Origin: Clostridia bacterium UC5.1-1C12
GTDB taxonomy: Bacteria; Bacillota_I; Bacilli_A; Erysipelotrichales; Erysipelotrichaceae
Length of the DNA stretch: 64,000 nt
Assembly: GCA_001305055.1 (NCBI GenBank)
Contig: BBZX01000009.1
Coordinates: forward strand, 62,001 to 126,000
Direction: 5' to 3'
A model generated the notes under the pieces. It did not search any database. It was not told the DNA's origin and saw only the letters and a list, made by a program, of their open reading frames with translations. This document shows, in pieces, positions 37,680-46,293 of this stretch (position 1 is its first letter; every line of letters starts with the position of its first letter). Made by a program: the position numbers and the translations under genes.

Positions 37680-38117
37680 ATGGGAAAAGTAATCGCAGTT
37701 TGTACAAGTGATGTACGAGGTATACAAAAACACAACATTCATGAAGCTAAGCTGGTGGAGGGCTTCGGCATTGAAGCAGATGCCCACGGCGGCAACTGGC
37801 ATCGTCAGGTAAGCTTGTTATCTTATGATCGAATCAAGGAATTTAATGCTAAGGGAGCCGATGTTAAGGATGGCGCTTTTGGTGAAAATATCGTTGTTGA
37901 GGGTTATGATTTTAAATCCTTGCCGATTGGCACGCTGTTTCGCTGCAACGATGTGATTCTTGAACTGACTCAGATTGGTAAGGAATGCCATTCACATTGT
38001 GAGATTTTTAAGAAGATGGGTGACTGCATCATGCCAAGAGAGGGTGTCTTTACCCGTGTTCTGCATGGTGGGGTAATCAAAGAAGGGGATGAAATGACAT
38101 GTTATCTGCCGCAATAA
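37680..38117 (+). CDS. MOSC-domain protein
   Basis: A 145-residue stand-alone MOSC (Moco sulfurase C-terminal-like) protein. It has EADAHGGNWHRQVSLLS and FGENIVVEGYDF, and a late Cys pair in IGKECHSHCEIF that matches the sulfur-carrying Cys of this group. Small MOSC proteins bind the pterin cofactor and may deliver sulfur or carry it to enzymes. Fits the operon. Confidence 0.85.
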   Translation: MGKVIAVCTSDVRGIQKHNIHEAKLVEGFGIEADAHGGNWHRQVSLLSYDRIKEFNAKGADVKDGAFGENIVVEGYDFKSLPIGTLFRCNDVILELTQIGKECHSHCEIFKKMGDCIMPREGVFTRVLHGGVIKEGDEMTCYLPQ

Positions 38118-38594
38118 TCACTTCCTCCGATTCCGGCTATCGCGGCGAGCGTGAGGATTTAAGCGGACTGGTAATCAGCGAGATGCTGAAAACAGCTGGT
38201 TATGAGGTTAAAACAATGCTGCTGCTTCCGGATGAGCGTCAAACACTGGCCGGCGCAATGACAAAAATCTGTGACGAGCATCAGGCTGACTTTGATTTTA
38301 ACCACCGGCGGTACTGGTTTTTCGATGCGTGACTGCATGCCGGAGGCAACCCGTGATGTGATTGAACGGGAAGTGCCGGGAATTCCGGAAGCGATGCGTG
38401 CGTTTAGTATGCAAATCACCAAAAGGGCAATGCTGAGCCGTTCAACGGCAGGTATCCGGAAGTCGACGCTGATCGTTAATCTGCCTGGCAGCCCAAAAGC
38501 AGTGCGGGAGTGCCTTGAGGTCATCCTGCCGGAATTAAAGCATGGTCTTGAAATTCTTAAAGGCGACGCGGTTAACTGCGCAAGAAAGGACTGA
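38099..38594 (+). CDS. MogA/MoaB-type molybdopterin adenylyltransferase (frameshifted)
   Basis: About 165 residues with the MoaB/Mog fold: [16 protein letters not shown] at the N-terminus, [18 protein letters not shown] as the pterin loop and [13 protein letters not shown] near the end. One extra T near 38290-38293 (GACTTTGATT) shifts the frame. It should adenylate the pterin before metal insertion by MoeA. Its ATG lies inside the MOSC gene's end with a GAAGGGG site. Confidence 0.88.
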
Positions 38595-38597
38595 CTG

Positions 38598-39418
38598 ATG
38601 AAGAGACTATGGATTGGCTTATTAGCCAGTATGTTGTGCTTGAGTGCCTGTACCAATACGGCACCGAATGAGGATGAAAAAATGACGCAGCGCCGGCTGA
38701 GCTGTTGATTTCAGCGGCAGCCAGCATGACGGACTGTTTAACTGAATTGGCGGAATTATATAAGGATGTGGCACCGAATGTAACTTTGACGTTTACCTTC
38801 GGGTCAAGCGGTTCTTTGCAGAGCCAAATTGAAGAGGGGGCTCCTGCCGATGTATTTATCAGCGCCGCGCAGAAACAGATGAATGCCCTCGATGAAAAGG
38901 ATTTGATCGAGAAGGATACAAGAAAAGATTTATTGGTGAATGAGGTTGTATTAATTACGCCCAAAGGCAATCCGCTTGGCTTAAGCGCATTTACTGATGT
39001 CACCAAAGATGAGGTTGCCAAGATTGCTTTAGGTGAATTAGGTTCGGTACCGGTAGGCCAGTATTCAGAAGAAATCTTCAAGCATTATGAAATCATGGAT
39101 GCAGTGAGTGCCAAAGCGGTTTATGGCAGTGATGTGCGCACCGTATTGACATGGATTGAAAATGGCGAAGCAGACTGCGGAGTGGTTTATGCGACCGATG
39201 CGGCTATTTCTGACGCGGTTGATGTTGCAGCTGTGGCGCCTGCTGAATCTCATAAGGAAGTTGTTTATCCGATTGCGATGATCAAAGGCAGCAAACAGCC
39301 TGAGGCTGCTAAAGCCTTTATTGAGTATTGTTTCAGTGAAGAAGCAGCGGCGGTATTTACTAAATATGGCTTTGCTTGGCAAAATAATGGATCTTTCACC
39401 GTTATTTATATCGATTAA
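38598..39418 (+). CDS. modA: Molybdate-binding lipoprotein ModA (frameshifted)
   Basis: About 270 residues: lipobox LSAC (Cys18), then LLISAAASMTDCLTELAELY, the TFGSSGSLQSQIEEGAPADVFISA oxyanion-binding region and GVVYATDAA. The frame breaks in the A run at 38680-38685; one added A gives EKNDAAPAELL. The last residues overlap modB by 32 bases. A second lost A near 39384 would instead end the protein at WQK, so the true end is uncertain. ModA and tungstate-binding proteins cannot be told apart here; with an AOR in the island, tungstate is possible. Confidence 0.88.
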
Positions 39419-40061
39419 AACAGCGTTATTCGCAACGGCTTTTGCTTTTGTGCTGGGTATTTTAGCGGCTTATTTCGTCTTAAAACGTCAGCGCTTTAAA
39501 AGCTTAGCCGACGCTGTTTTTACACTGCCGATGGTCTTGCCGCCCACCGTAGTAGGCTTCTTTCTGCTGTTGGCTTTCGGCAGAAATTCATGGATTGGTC
39601 AGCTGCTTGAAACAATGAATCTCTCAGTGATTTTTTCATGGGGAGGGACTGTTATCGCATCAACGGTTGTGGCTTTTCCCTTGATGTATCGTACTGCATT
39701 GGGCGCTTTTGAACAGGTGGATGAGAATCTGTTTGCGGCGGCACGGACGCTGGGGATCGGTGAAACTGCCATTTTTATGAAAATACTTATTCCTAATAGT
39801 CTGCCGGGTATCGTCGCCGGAACCATTTTGTCATTTGCCAGAGCAATGGGTGAATTCGGTGCGACTATCATGGTTGCCGGCAATATTCCGGGCCGTACTC
39901 AGACGATGGCATTGGCGGTTTATTCAGCAACCCAAAGCGGCAATCGGGAACTGGCTTTTAAATGGGTTCTTGTCATTGTTGCCCTCTCGTTCACCGCTAT
40001 TTTATCTGTCAATGCATGGAACAGCTGGCTGAGCCGGAAGAAAGCGGGGAATCTGCAATGA
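39387..40061 (+). CDS. modB: Molybdate/tungstate ABC transporter permease ModB
   Basis: A 224-residue permease with five membrane helices. The EAA loop reads AAARTLGIGETAIFMKILIPN and is followed by GTILSFARAMGEFGATIMVAG, highly typical of ModB. The PMVLPPTVVGF segment lies in the second helix. It ends overlapping modC by four bases. Confidence 0.92.
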   Translation: MDLSPLFISIKTALFATAFAFVLGILAAYFVLKRQRFKSLADAVFTLPMVLPPTVVGFFLLLAFGRNSWIGQLLETMNLSVIFSWGGTVIASTVVAFPLMYRTALGAFEQVDENLFAAARTLGIGETAIFMKILIPNSLPGIVAGTILSFARAMGEFGATIMVAGNIPGRTQTMALAVYSATQSGNRELAFKWVLVIVALSFTAILSVNAWNSWLSRKKAGNLQ

Positions 40062-41080
40062 GTCTGTTGGTTGATATTGAAAAACAAGTCGGGAATTTTA
40101 CTTTAAAGGCTAAATTTCACGATGAGGATCATATTTTGGGTTTGTTGGGAGCCAGCGGATGCGGGAAAACGATGACTTTAAAATGTATTGCGGGCATCGT
40201 CAAGCCGGACCGCGGTAAAATTATCCTTAATGACCGTGTTCTATTTGATTCAGAACGTAAGATCAATTTAAAACCGCAGGCGCGCCGTGTCGGCTATCTC
40301 TTCCAAAATTATGCGCTTTTTCCGAATATGACAATCTATGAAAATCTGAAAATGGCATACTATGGCCCAAAGGAAGCCTGTCAGTCACGGATTGAGGCAT
40401 TACTCGACAGTTTCTATATCCGTGCTTTAGCTGATCATTATCCCCATCAGTGTTCAGGCGGCCAGCAGCAGCGCGCTGCCTTGGCACGCATGCTGATCAG
40501 TGATCCGGAAATTATTTTATTGGATGAACCCTTTTCTGCATTAGATGAATATTTGAAATGGCAGTGTGAACAGGAACTGATGCGGCTTTTTAAGGTTTTT
40601 AAAAGAGATGTGCTTTTAGTTTCTCATAATCGTTCAGAGGTTTATCGGCTCTGTAATTCGATTGTTGTCATGAATCAGGGCGATGTAGAATCAATGAATA
40701 CTAAAGATGAATTATTTAAAGATCCTAAAACACTTTCAGCATGTCTATTGACAGGCTGTAAGAATATATCAAGAGTGGAAGCCGGTATTGCTGTAGATTG
40801 GCAGCTGCCTTTTACAATGAAACAGTCATGTGCTTATATTGGGGTTAGAGCGCATACGATCCGCATTAGGGAGGCTGAGCATTCAATTCCATGCCGCATT
40901 GAAGCAATCATCGATGATGTTTTTTCAAGGATCTATCTGGTTCATCCGATTCATGTGCATCATGAAAATGAATATACGACGCTGCGCCTTGAATTCAACA
41001 AGGGAAAATACAGTCATCAGGTCGGTGATGTGATACCGATTTTGATTGATGAGCAGGAATTAATTTATTTAAAGCAATGA
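40058..41080 (+). CDS. modC: Molybdate/tungstate ABC transporter ATPase ModC
   Basis: A 340-residue ATPase: Walker A GASGCGKT, Q-loop FQNYALF, signature CSGGQQQR, Walker B IILLDEPFSALD and the switch His in LVSHNR. The C-terminal ~110 residues form a TOBE-like region that in ModC senses oxyanion. It overlaps modB and ends at a terminator, closing the cofactor operon. Confidence 0.92.
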   Translation: MSLLVDIEKQVGNFTLKAKFHDEDHILGLLGASGCGKTMTLKCIAGIVKPDRGKIILNDRVLFDSERKINLKPQARRVGYLFQNYALFPNMTIYENLKMAYYGPKEACQSRIEALLDSFYIRALADHYPHQCSGGQQQRAALARMLISDPEIILLDEPFSALDEYLKWQCEQELMRLFKVFKRDVLLVSHNRSEVYRLCNSIVVMNQGDVESMNTKDELFKDPKTLSACLLTGCKNISRVEAGIAVDWQLPFTMKQSCAYIGVRAHTIRIREAEHSIPCRIEAIIDDVFSRIYLVHPIHVHHENEYTTLRLEFNKGKYSHQVGDVIPILIDEQELIYLKQ

Positions 41081-41081
41081 T

Positions 41082-41111
41082 AAGGATCTTACGATATGTA
41101 GGGTCCTTTTC
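41082..41111 (+). terminator. Terminator of the cofactor/modABC operon
   Basis: AAGGATC (41082-41088) pairs with GGTCCTT (41102-41108), followed by TTC. Confidence 0.7.
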
Positions 41112-41116
41112 TATAT

Positions 41117-41143
41117 TAAAAAAATCCGGTCAATTTGACCGGA
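41117..41143 (-). terminator. Terminator of apbE
   Basis: TCCGGTCAA-N-TTGACCGGA palindrome (41125-41143); on the minus strand seven T follow. Confidence 0.9.
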
Positions 41144-41146
41144 CGG

Positions 41147-42277
41147 TTATTTGGAAACAGTGAAGATATCTTCAATATCATCGCTTGTTACAATGATATA
41201 ATCAAGATACTTAAATTCTTTTTTGCCTTCAGGGATTTCATCATCGCTGTTATAAACCCAAACTACACTTAATGAATAACCTAAATCACGAATTTTCTGT
41301 ATCATTTCATTAGCTTCTTGATAATCCATCGTATAAAGCAATGTCGAACAAATATCAGCAACTCCCGAATTATCTGTGACAACACTTAAAGCGCGTGAAT
41401 GACGGGCAGGGAAAAGCGTGTCAGGATCAATGATGTGATGCATCAATTCACCGTTAGATAAATAATAGCGCTGATAGTCACCGGAAGTAACTAATGACTG
41501 TTTGCCGGAAAGCGGCAGTACACCTAAAGTACCGTTGATGCCATTAAGATCCGGAACTTGAATACCGGCATTCCATGCGCTGCCGTCCGGTTTGCTGCCA
41601 ATCACCCGCACATTGCCGCCGGCGTTGAGGATGCCGCTGGTCAAGCCTCTCGCTTCAAGCTCTTGGGCGACCTTTTCAGCTGTGAAGCCCTTGGCCACTG
41701 AACCGACATCAAGGCTCGCGCACGCTTGATTCAAATAGACTGTACTGTCCGCTTCATTGATTTCAACGTTATTCCAGCCGACACAAGCCTTGGCCTGTTG
41801 TAATTCTTCCATTGATGGAACCGGCGCATCCTGTCCCTCAGTATTCAGGCTAATGCCTGCCTCACGGTATTCATGCCAAATTTCAAGGACAGGGCCCATC
41901 GTAATATCAAACTTGTTATTGGATAATTCAGAGAACTGTTTTGACAATTCAAGCATTTCAAGAATATCCGCGTCAACCTTTACCGGCTGAATGCCTGCGT
42001 TGTCATTGATTGTTTTAATGTTATTTACACCTTCATAATCATTATACTTATCAAACAGGGCATTGTAGCGTTTAAACTCAGAACGCACCAGATCAAAATA
42101 TTCATTAAACTGTGTCTCATCATCCGCATAAGCAATTAACGAGATTACCGTATCAAATCCGGCATCCAATGTCTGACTGTTATAACGGCTCTGCTCCTTG
42201 ACAGGCGCTTGTTTAGCCGTACAGCCGATAAGCAGCAGGCTCATCAGCAGGATTAAACTTTTTTCATTTTTTATCAC
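41147..42277 (-). CDS. apbE: FAD:protein FMN transferase ApbE (lipoprotein)
   Basis: A 376-residue secreted lipoprotein (lipobox LIGC, Cys19) that moves FMN from FAD onto Thr of SGAT-type motifs outside the cytoplasm. Family motifs are ASLDVGSVAKGFTAEKV, GILNAGGNVRVIG, SLVTSGDYQRYY and HHIIDPDT, plus the late NSGVADICSTLL Mg-site loop. It is divergent from the Rnf operon, whose RnfD, RnfG and RnfE products carry the target motifs, so those are its likely clients. Confidence 0.95.
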   Translation of the reverse strand: MIKNEKSLILLMSLLLIGCTAKQAPVKEQSRYNSQTLDAGFDTVISLIAYADDETQFNEYFDLVRSEFKRYNALFDKYNDYEGVNNIKTINDNAGIQPVKVDADILEMLELSKQFSELSNNKFDITMGPVLEIWHEYREAGISLNTEGQDAPVPSMEELQQAKACVGWNNVEINEADSTVYLNQACASLDVGSVAKGFTAEKVAQELEARGLTSGILNAGGNVRVIGSKPDGSAWNAGIQVPDLNGINGTLGVLPLSGKQSLVTSGDYQRYYLSNGELMHHIIDPDTLFPARHSRALSVVTDNSGVADICSTLLYTMDYQEANEMIQKIRDLGYSLSVVWVYNSDDEIPEGKKEFKYLDYIIVTSDDIEDIFTVSK

Positions 42278-42599
42278 CGCTGTTTATTATATCATAATTG
42301 CGGCTGACAACACAAAATAGTTGCATCAAAACAAGGTGTCATTGAATCGTTTTATTTGTGAAAAAATTACTAAATTGTTTTTCTGATTTTGGTTCATTAA
42401 GCCATAGATGATTGTAAGCGCTGAACTCGATGAAAATTGTAAAATATCCCATAATTGAAATGTTTTTTTAATGAGTTTTTTTAGAAACAGTTGAGAATTT
42501 ATTAATTTTCCATTTTCATGAATTTAATTTGTGTTATAATATTAAGGGTGCGAATTTTTAAAAAATTCACATAGTAAAAATGAGAGGAAAGGTGAAAAT
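42278..42599. promoter_or_regulatory. Divergent control region between apbE and rnf
   Basis: AT-rich, 322 bases. The rnf promoter has an extended -10 TGTTATAAT at 42532-42540. GAATTTTT-A-AAAAATTC (42552-42568) is a palindrome at the start of the rnf message. TGTAAGCGCTGAAC (42413-42426) is close to a cre site, with two mismatches at its end. GAGGAAAGG is the rnfC ribosome site. Confidence 0.5.
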
Positions 42600-43898
42600 A
42601 TGTCTTTGTTTAAGGGGCCAATGCGTGAGCATATCAATGGTCACAAAGATTTAACAGAAGCATCAGAACTGTTTGTTGTCGATCCAGGTAAAACAGTGAG
42701 TATTCCTTTGTTTGCCGGGGCCGCACAAAACCCGAAAGTGCTGGTTGCCGAGGGGGATAAAGTAGCTGTCGGAACAAAGATCGCTGTCTTTGATGAACGC
42801 AATGTCGTTCCTATTTTTTCAAGTGTCAGCGGCACAGTAAAGGGCATCGAGAAAAAGATGCATCAGAGTTTAAAGCAAATTGATCACATCGTAATTGAGA
42901 ATGATGGTTTGTATACGGAATGTCAGCCGTTTGGTACGATAGACTGGCAGAGCGCATCAAAAGAAGAGCTTATCGACTTTATGATGAATGCTGGTATTAT
43001 CGGCTGCGGCGGCGCAGGTTTCCCAGCTTATATCAAATATAAATTTGCAAAGGATGTTCAGATTTTGATTATTAATGCGGTAGAATGTGAACCGTTCATC
43101 ACTTCTGATTATTACCTGACAGAGCATGAATTTGATTTAATGCTGACTGGTATTTTAGCGATGAAAAAGATGGCTGAAGCAAAGGAAGTTGCGATTGCTA
43201 TCAAGAAATCACATCCGGAACTGATTTCTTTTGTTCAGTCTAAATTAAACGGTGTTGAAGGTGTTGCGGTACGTGAAGTTCCTGATGTTTATCCAATGGG
43301 ATGGGAACGTACTTTAGTGCGCGAGATTACCGGTAAGGATTATGACCGTCTGCCGGGAGAGGTAGGCGCAGTTGTCAATAATGCGACGACGGCTTATATG
43401 TTTGGTAAAGCCATGGTTAAGGGCGAACCCATCGTATCCCGTGTGATGACGATTTCCGGTGACGGCGTTAAGAAGCCGACGAATGCATTAGTTCGCATGG
43501 GTACTTCCATGCATGAAGTTGTTGAACAGGCAGCCGGCGGTTATGCCGGTGAAGATATTCTGCTGTCTGTGGGCGGCCCGATGATGGGTGCTACCATGAC
43601 AACGGATGCGGTTTCGGTTGAACGTCAGAACAACGCATTAACTGTACAGCTTAATAAGCCTGCTCAGGAAATTGCCTGTCTGCGCTGCGGCCGCTGTTCG
43701 GATCATTGTCCGTCAGGCTTGCAGCCGGTGCGGATTTCTCAGGCAATGAAATCGAAAGACATGGAAAGAATCGGCCTGCTGCAGATCACATCATGCATTG
43801 AATGCGGTATGTGTACGTATGTATGTCCGTCTAAGATTGCTGTTACAGAAACAATGCGCAGAGCTAAACGTGCCTATATGGCATTTAGCAAGAAGTAG
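42600..43898 (+). CDS. rnfC: Rnf complex subunit RnfC
   Basis: A 432-residue peripheral subunit that binds NADH and FMN and carries two [4Fe-4S] clusters. It shows the nucleotide loop IIGCGGAGFPAYIKYKF, NAVECEPFITSDYY, PDVYPMGWERTLVREI, then CLRCGRCSDHCP and CIECGMCTYVCP. Length is normal and the frame is intact. It is first in the rnfCDGEAB order. Confidence 0.95.
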   Translation: MSLFKGPMREHINGHKDLTEASELFVVDPGKTVSIPLFAGAAQNPKVLVAEGDKVAVGTKIAVFDERNVVPIFSSVSGTVKGIEKKMHQSLKQIDHIVIENDGLYTECQPFGTIDWQSASKEELIDFMMNAGIIGCGGAGFPAYIKYKFAKDVQILIINAVECEPFITSDYYLTEHEFDLMLTGILAMKKMAEAKEVAIAIKKSHPELISFVQSKLNGVEGVAVREVPDVYPMGWERTLVREITGKDYDRLPGEVGAVVNNATTAYMFGKAMVKGEPIVSRVMTISGDGVKKPTNALVRMGTSMHEVVEQAAGGYAGEDILLSVGGPMMGATMTTDAVSVERQNNALTVQLNKPAQEIACLRCGRCSDHCPSGLQPVRISQAMKSKDMERIGLLQITSCIECGMCTYVCPSKIAVTETMRRAKRAYMAFSKK

Positions 43899-43910
43899 GA
43901 GGAGTCAATT

Positions 43911-45770
43911 ATGAAATTTACTTTTAATCCGGCGCCTAACTATAAATGCAAGCTTTCAACTCAGCAAATCATGCGTGAACTGGCTATCGGTCTGCTGGTT
44001 GTCTATGCGTTCTCACTGTTCTATTACGGAACTCAATATGGCGGCGCATATGTGACGCAGGCGCTGCTGATCATGCTTGTATCTTTAGTTTCGGCATGTG
44101 CCGTTGAAGTGCTTTGGGCTTTAGCTACAAAGCAGAATGTATTGAATTTTATTAAAACATCTTTCCCATTCATCACAGCAATGATTTTTGCTTTGATGCT
44201 GCCAATCAGTACATCATTATATGCAGTTGCTATTTCAAGTGCGATGGCAATTTTATTTGGTAAACTGGTATTCGGCGGTTTTGGTCAGAATATTTTTAAT
44301 CCGGCAGCGGTTGGACGCGCAATTATTTTTGCTGCTTTCACAGCTTCTACTACGGACATCGTTACTTCTGTGACACCGACTACGCTGATGGCAGGTCAGT
44401 ATCACTGGTTAGTGACAGATGCTTCATTAGCAGGTCAGCTGCTGGATTCCGTAGGCGGTTTAGGCAATCTGTTTATCGGTATGTATCCAGGTGCTCTTGG
44501 TGAAACAAGCGCATTGCTGATTGGTCTTGTCGGTATCGTTTTGGCATATCGCAAGGTTATCGATTGGCGTGTACCAACCGTTTATATCGGAACGGTGTTT
44601 GTATTGACAGCCTGCATCGCATTATTTACCGGTGCTGGTATCTGGTATCCGTTCTATCATATTTTAAGCGGCGGTTTATTCTTCGGTGCTGTATTTATGG
44701 CAACTGATCCGGTAACTTCACCGACTTCAGCGGCCGGACGCTGTATCTTTGCGTTAGGCTGCGGTATCCTGACAGTGCTGATCCGTGTAAAAGCGAATCT
44801 TCCAGAAGGCGTTTTATATTCAATTCTGATTATGAACTCATTGTCACCGATGATCGAACGTGCATTAGACGGCGAACAGCGCAAGACGATGAAAAAAGCA
44901 ATTAAAATGTTTGCCTCTGCGGCAGTTGTCGGTCTGGCAGCTTGTCTGCTGGCAATCAGCGTTGTTGAACCGGCAAGTGCATCAGCGGATACAAATGTTC
45001 CAAGTGCACCTGAAACGGCAGTTAAAATCAACGGTATTTCTGATCCGTATGTCGCAACCTTAATGGCTGAAGTAACAGAGACTCAGACCAATGGCGGTGA
45101 CACTGTTTATACCGTTCAGGCTGATGGCTTTGCCATTATGAATGGCGGTGAAAAGGCCAATATCTTCAAGGTTACCTTGAATAGCAGCAATGAGGTTGTA
45201 AAGGTTGAAGCTGTTGAAGTGAATGATACACCGACTATTGGTGATAAGATTAATGATGATGCGTTCTTCGCACAATTTGAAGGTGTGAATGCGGCAGATT
45301 TTACAGTGGATGCAGTATCTGGTGCGACTTATTCATCAAAGTCAGCTGTGCGCGCGGTTTTAGCGGCTATGGAAGCTCATGGCATGGATGTCGGCTTCAG
45401 CGCTAAACAGGAAGTGAGCATCGCTGATGACGAATTAGTGAAAAAGATTGAAGCAAGTGTGAAAGATAGCAAGGATAATGGCGACGGTACAACGACTTAT
45501 ACCGTAGATGCTCAGGGCTTTGCGGCTATCAACGGCGGCAGTGATCTCAATGAGTTCACGATTGTGGTTGATGCAAATAAAGCGGTTGTCAGTGTTGAAT
45601 GCAGTAAGTTTGTTGATACGGCATCCATCGGCGATCAGGCAACTACGGCTGATTATTTAGGTAAGTTTGCAGGAGCAACAGCTGATACGATGGTCAGCGA
45701 TGTCGTATCCGGAGCTACTTATACTTCAAAATCAGTAATCAAGGCTGTACTTACAGCGCTTGCTGAATAG
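43911..45770 (+). CDS. rnfD: RnfD fused to two C-terminal FMN-binding domains
   Basis: A 619-residue protein, about twice the usual RnfD. Residues 1-350 form the membrane RnfD domain, with NIFNPAAVGRA and a covalent-flavin region TDIVTSVTP where Thr155 stands in a TSVT rather than the usual SGAT-like form. A helix (~333-352) leads to a Ser/Ala-Pro linker and two tandem FMN_bind domains, residues ~375-490 and ~500-619. Each ends in a full flavinylation motif: VSGATYSSKS (Thr473) and VSGATYTSKS (Thr603). Both domains should lie outside the membrane. ApbE is encoded next door. The tandem fusion is unusual. Confidence 0.92.
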   Translation: MKFTFNPAPNYKCKLSTQQIMRELAIGLLVVYAFSLFYYGTQYGGAYVTQALLIMLVSLVSACAVEVLWALATKQNVLNFIKTSFPFITAMIFALMLPISTSLYAVAISSAMAILFGKLVFGGFGQNIFNPAAVGRAIIFAAFTASTTDIVTSVTPTTLMAGQYHWLVTDASLAGQLLDSVGGLGNLFIGMYPGALGETSALLIGLVGIVLAYRKVIDWRVPTVYIGTVFVLTACIALFTGAGIWYPFYHILSGGLFFGAVFMATDPVTSPTSAAGRCIFALGCGILTVLIRVKANLPEGVLYSILIMNSLSPMIERALDGEQRKTMKKAIKMFASAAVVGLAACLLAISVVEPASASADTNVPSAPETAVKINGISDPYVATLMAEVTETQTNGGDTVYTVQADGFAIMNGGEKANIFKVTLNSSNEVVKVEAVEVNDTPTIGDKINDDAFFAQFEGVNAADFTVDAVSGATYSSKSAVRAVLAAMEAHGMDVGFSAKQEVSIADDELVKKIEASVKDSKDNGDGTTTYTVDAQGFAAINGGSDLNEFTIVVDANKAVVSVECSKFVDTASIGDQATTADYLGKFAGATADTMVSDVVSGATYTSKSVIKAVLTALAE

Positions 45771-45781
45771 GAGGGAATCAT

Positions 45782-46282
45782 ATGAAAAAAATTCTTCATT
45801 TAACCGTATTCCTAGCATTGATTTCAGCAATCGCCGGCGGTGCTTTGGCAGCTGTTAACGCGGTTACAGCACCGATTATTGAGGAAAGTGCGATTGCCAG
45901 TGAGAAGGCAAATCTTGAATTGATTTATCCGGGTGCTGATTTCAAAGCAGTTGAATTAAGCGGTGATACTGGCAGTATTATTGGTGCTTATGAAGCAGCC
46001 GGCAAAGGCATGATTTATAAAGTATCCGTTACCGGCTTCAAGGACAGCTTGATCTATCTTGTCGCAATCGGTGAAAATGGTAACTTTGATGGTTACAAAG
46101 TATTACAAAATAACGATACTAGCGGTTTTGGCAGCCGTGTTTCTGATGCAGAATTCTATGATCAGTTTGTCGGCAAGCCAATTGATACTAAGATCGATAC
46201 ATTGTCTGGTGCTACGGTTTCTTCTACGGCAACAGTTAATGGTCTTAAAGACGTTGTAGAATACTACAACGCTACGAAATAG
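45782..46282 (+). CDS. rnfG: Rnf complex subunit RnfG
   Basis: A 166-residue protein with one N-terminal membrane helix and an extracytoplasmic FMN-binding domain. The flavin Thr145 is in DTLSGATVSSTA. The segment KVLQNNDTSGFGSRV before it is typical of RnfG. It is shorter than many RnfG (about 200), but all family parts are visible. Confidence 0.93.
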   Translation: MKKILHLTVFLALISAIAGGALAAVNAVTAPIIEESAIASEKANLELIYPGADFKAVELSGDTGSIIGAYEAAGKGMIYKVSVTGFKDSLIYLVAIGENGNFDGYKVLQNNDTSGFGSRVSDAEFYDQFVGKPIDTKIDTLSGATVSSTATVNGLKDVVEYYNATK

Positions 46283-46293
46283 GGGGCAAAACA

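Noticed and set aside
42548..42572. Rex (NADH-sensing) operator upstream of rnfC
   Set aside because: The palindrome GAATTTTTAAAAAATTC has flanking GTG and CAC-like bases but the spacing does not match the TTGTGAA-N6-TTCACAA form.
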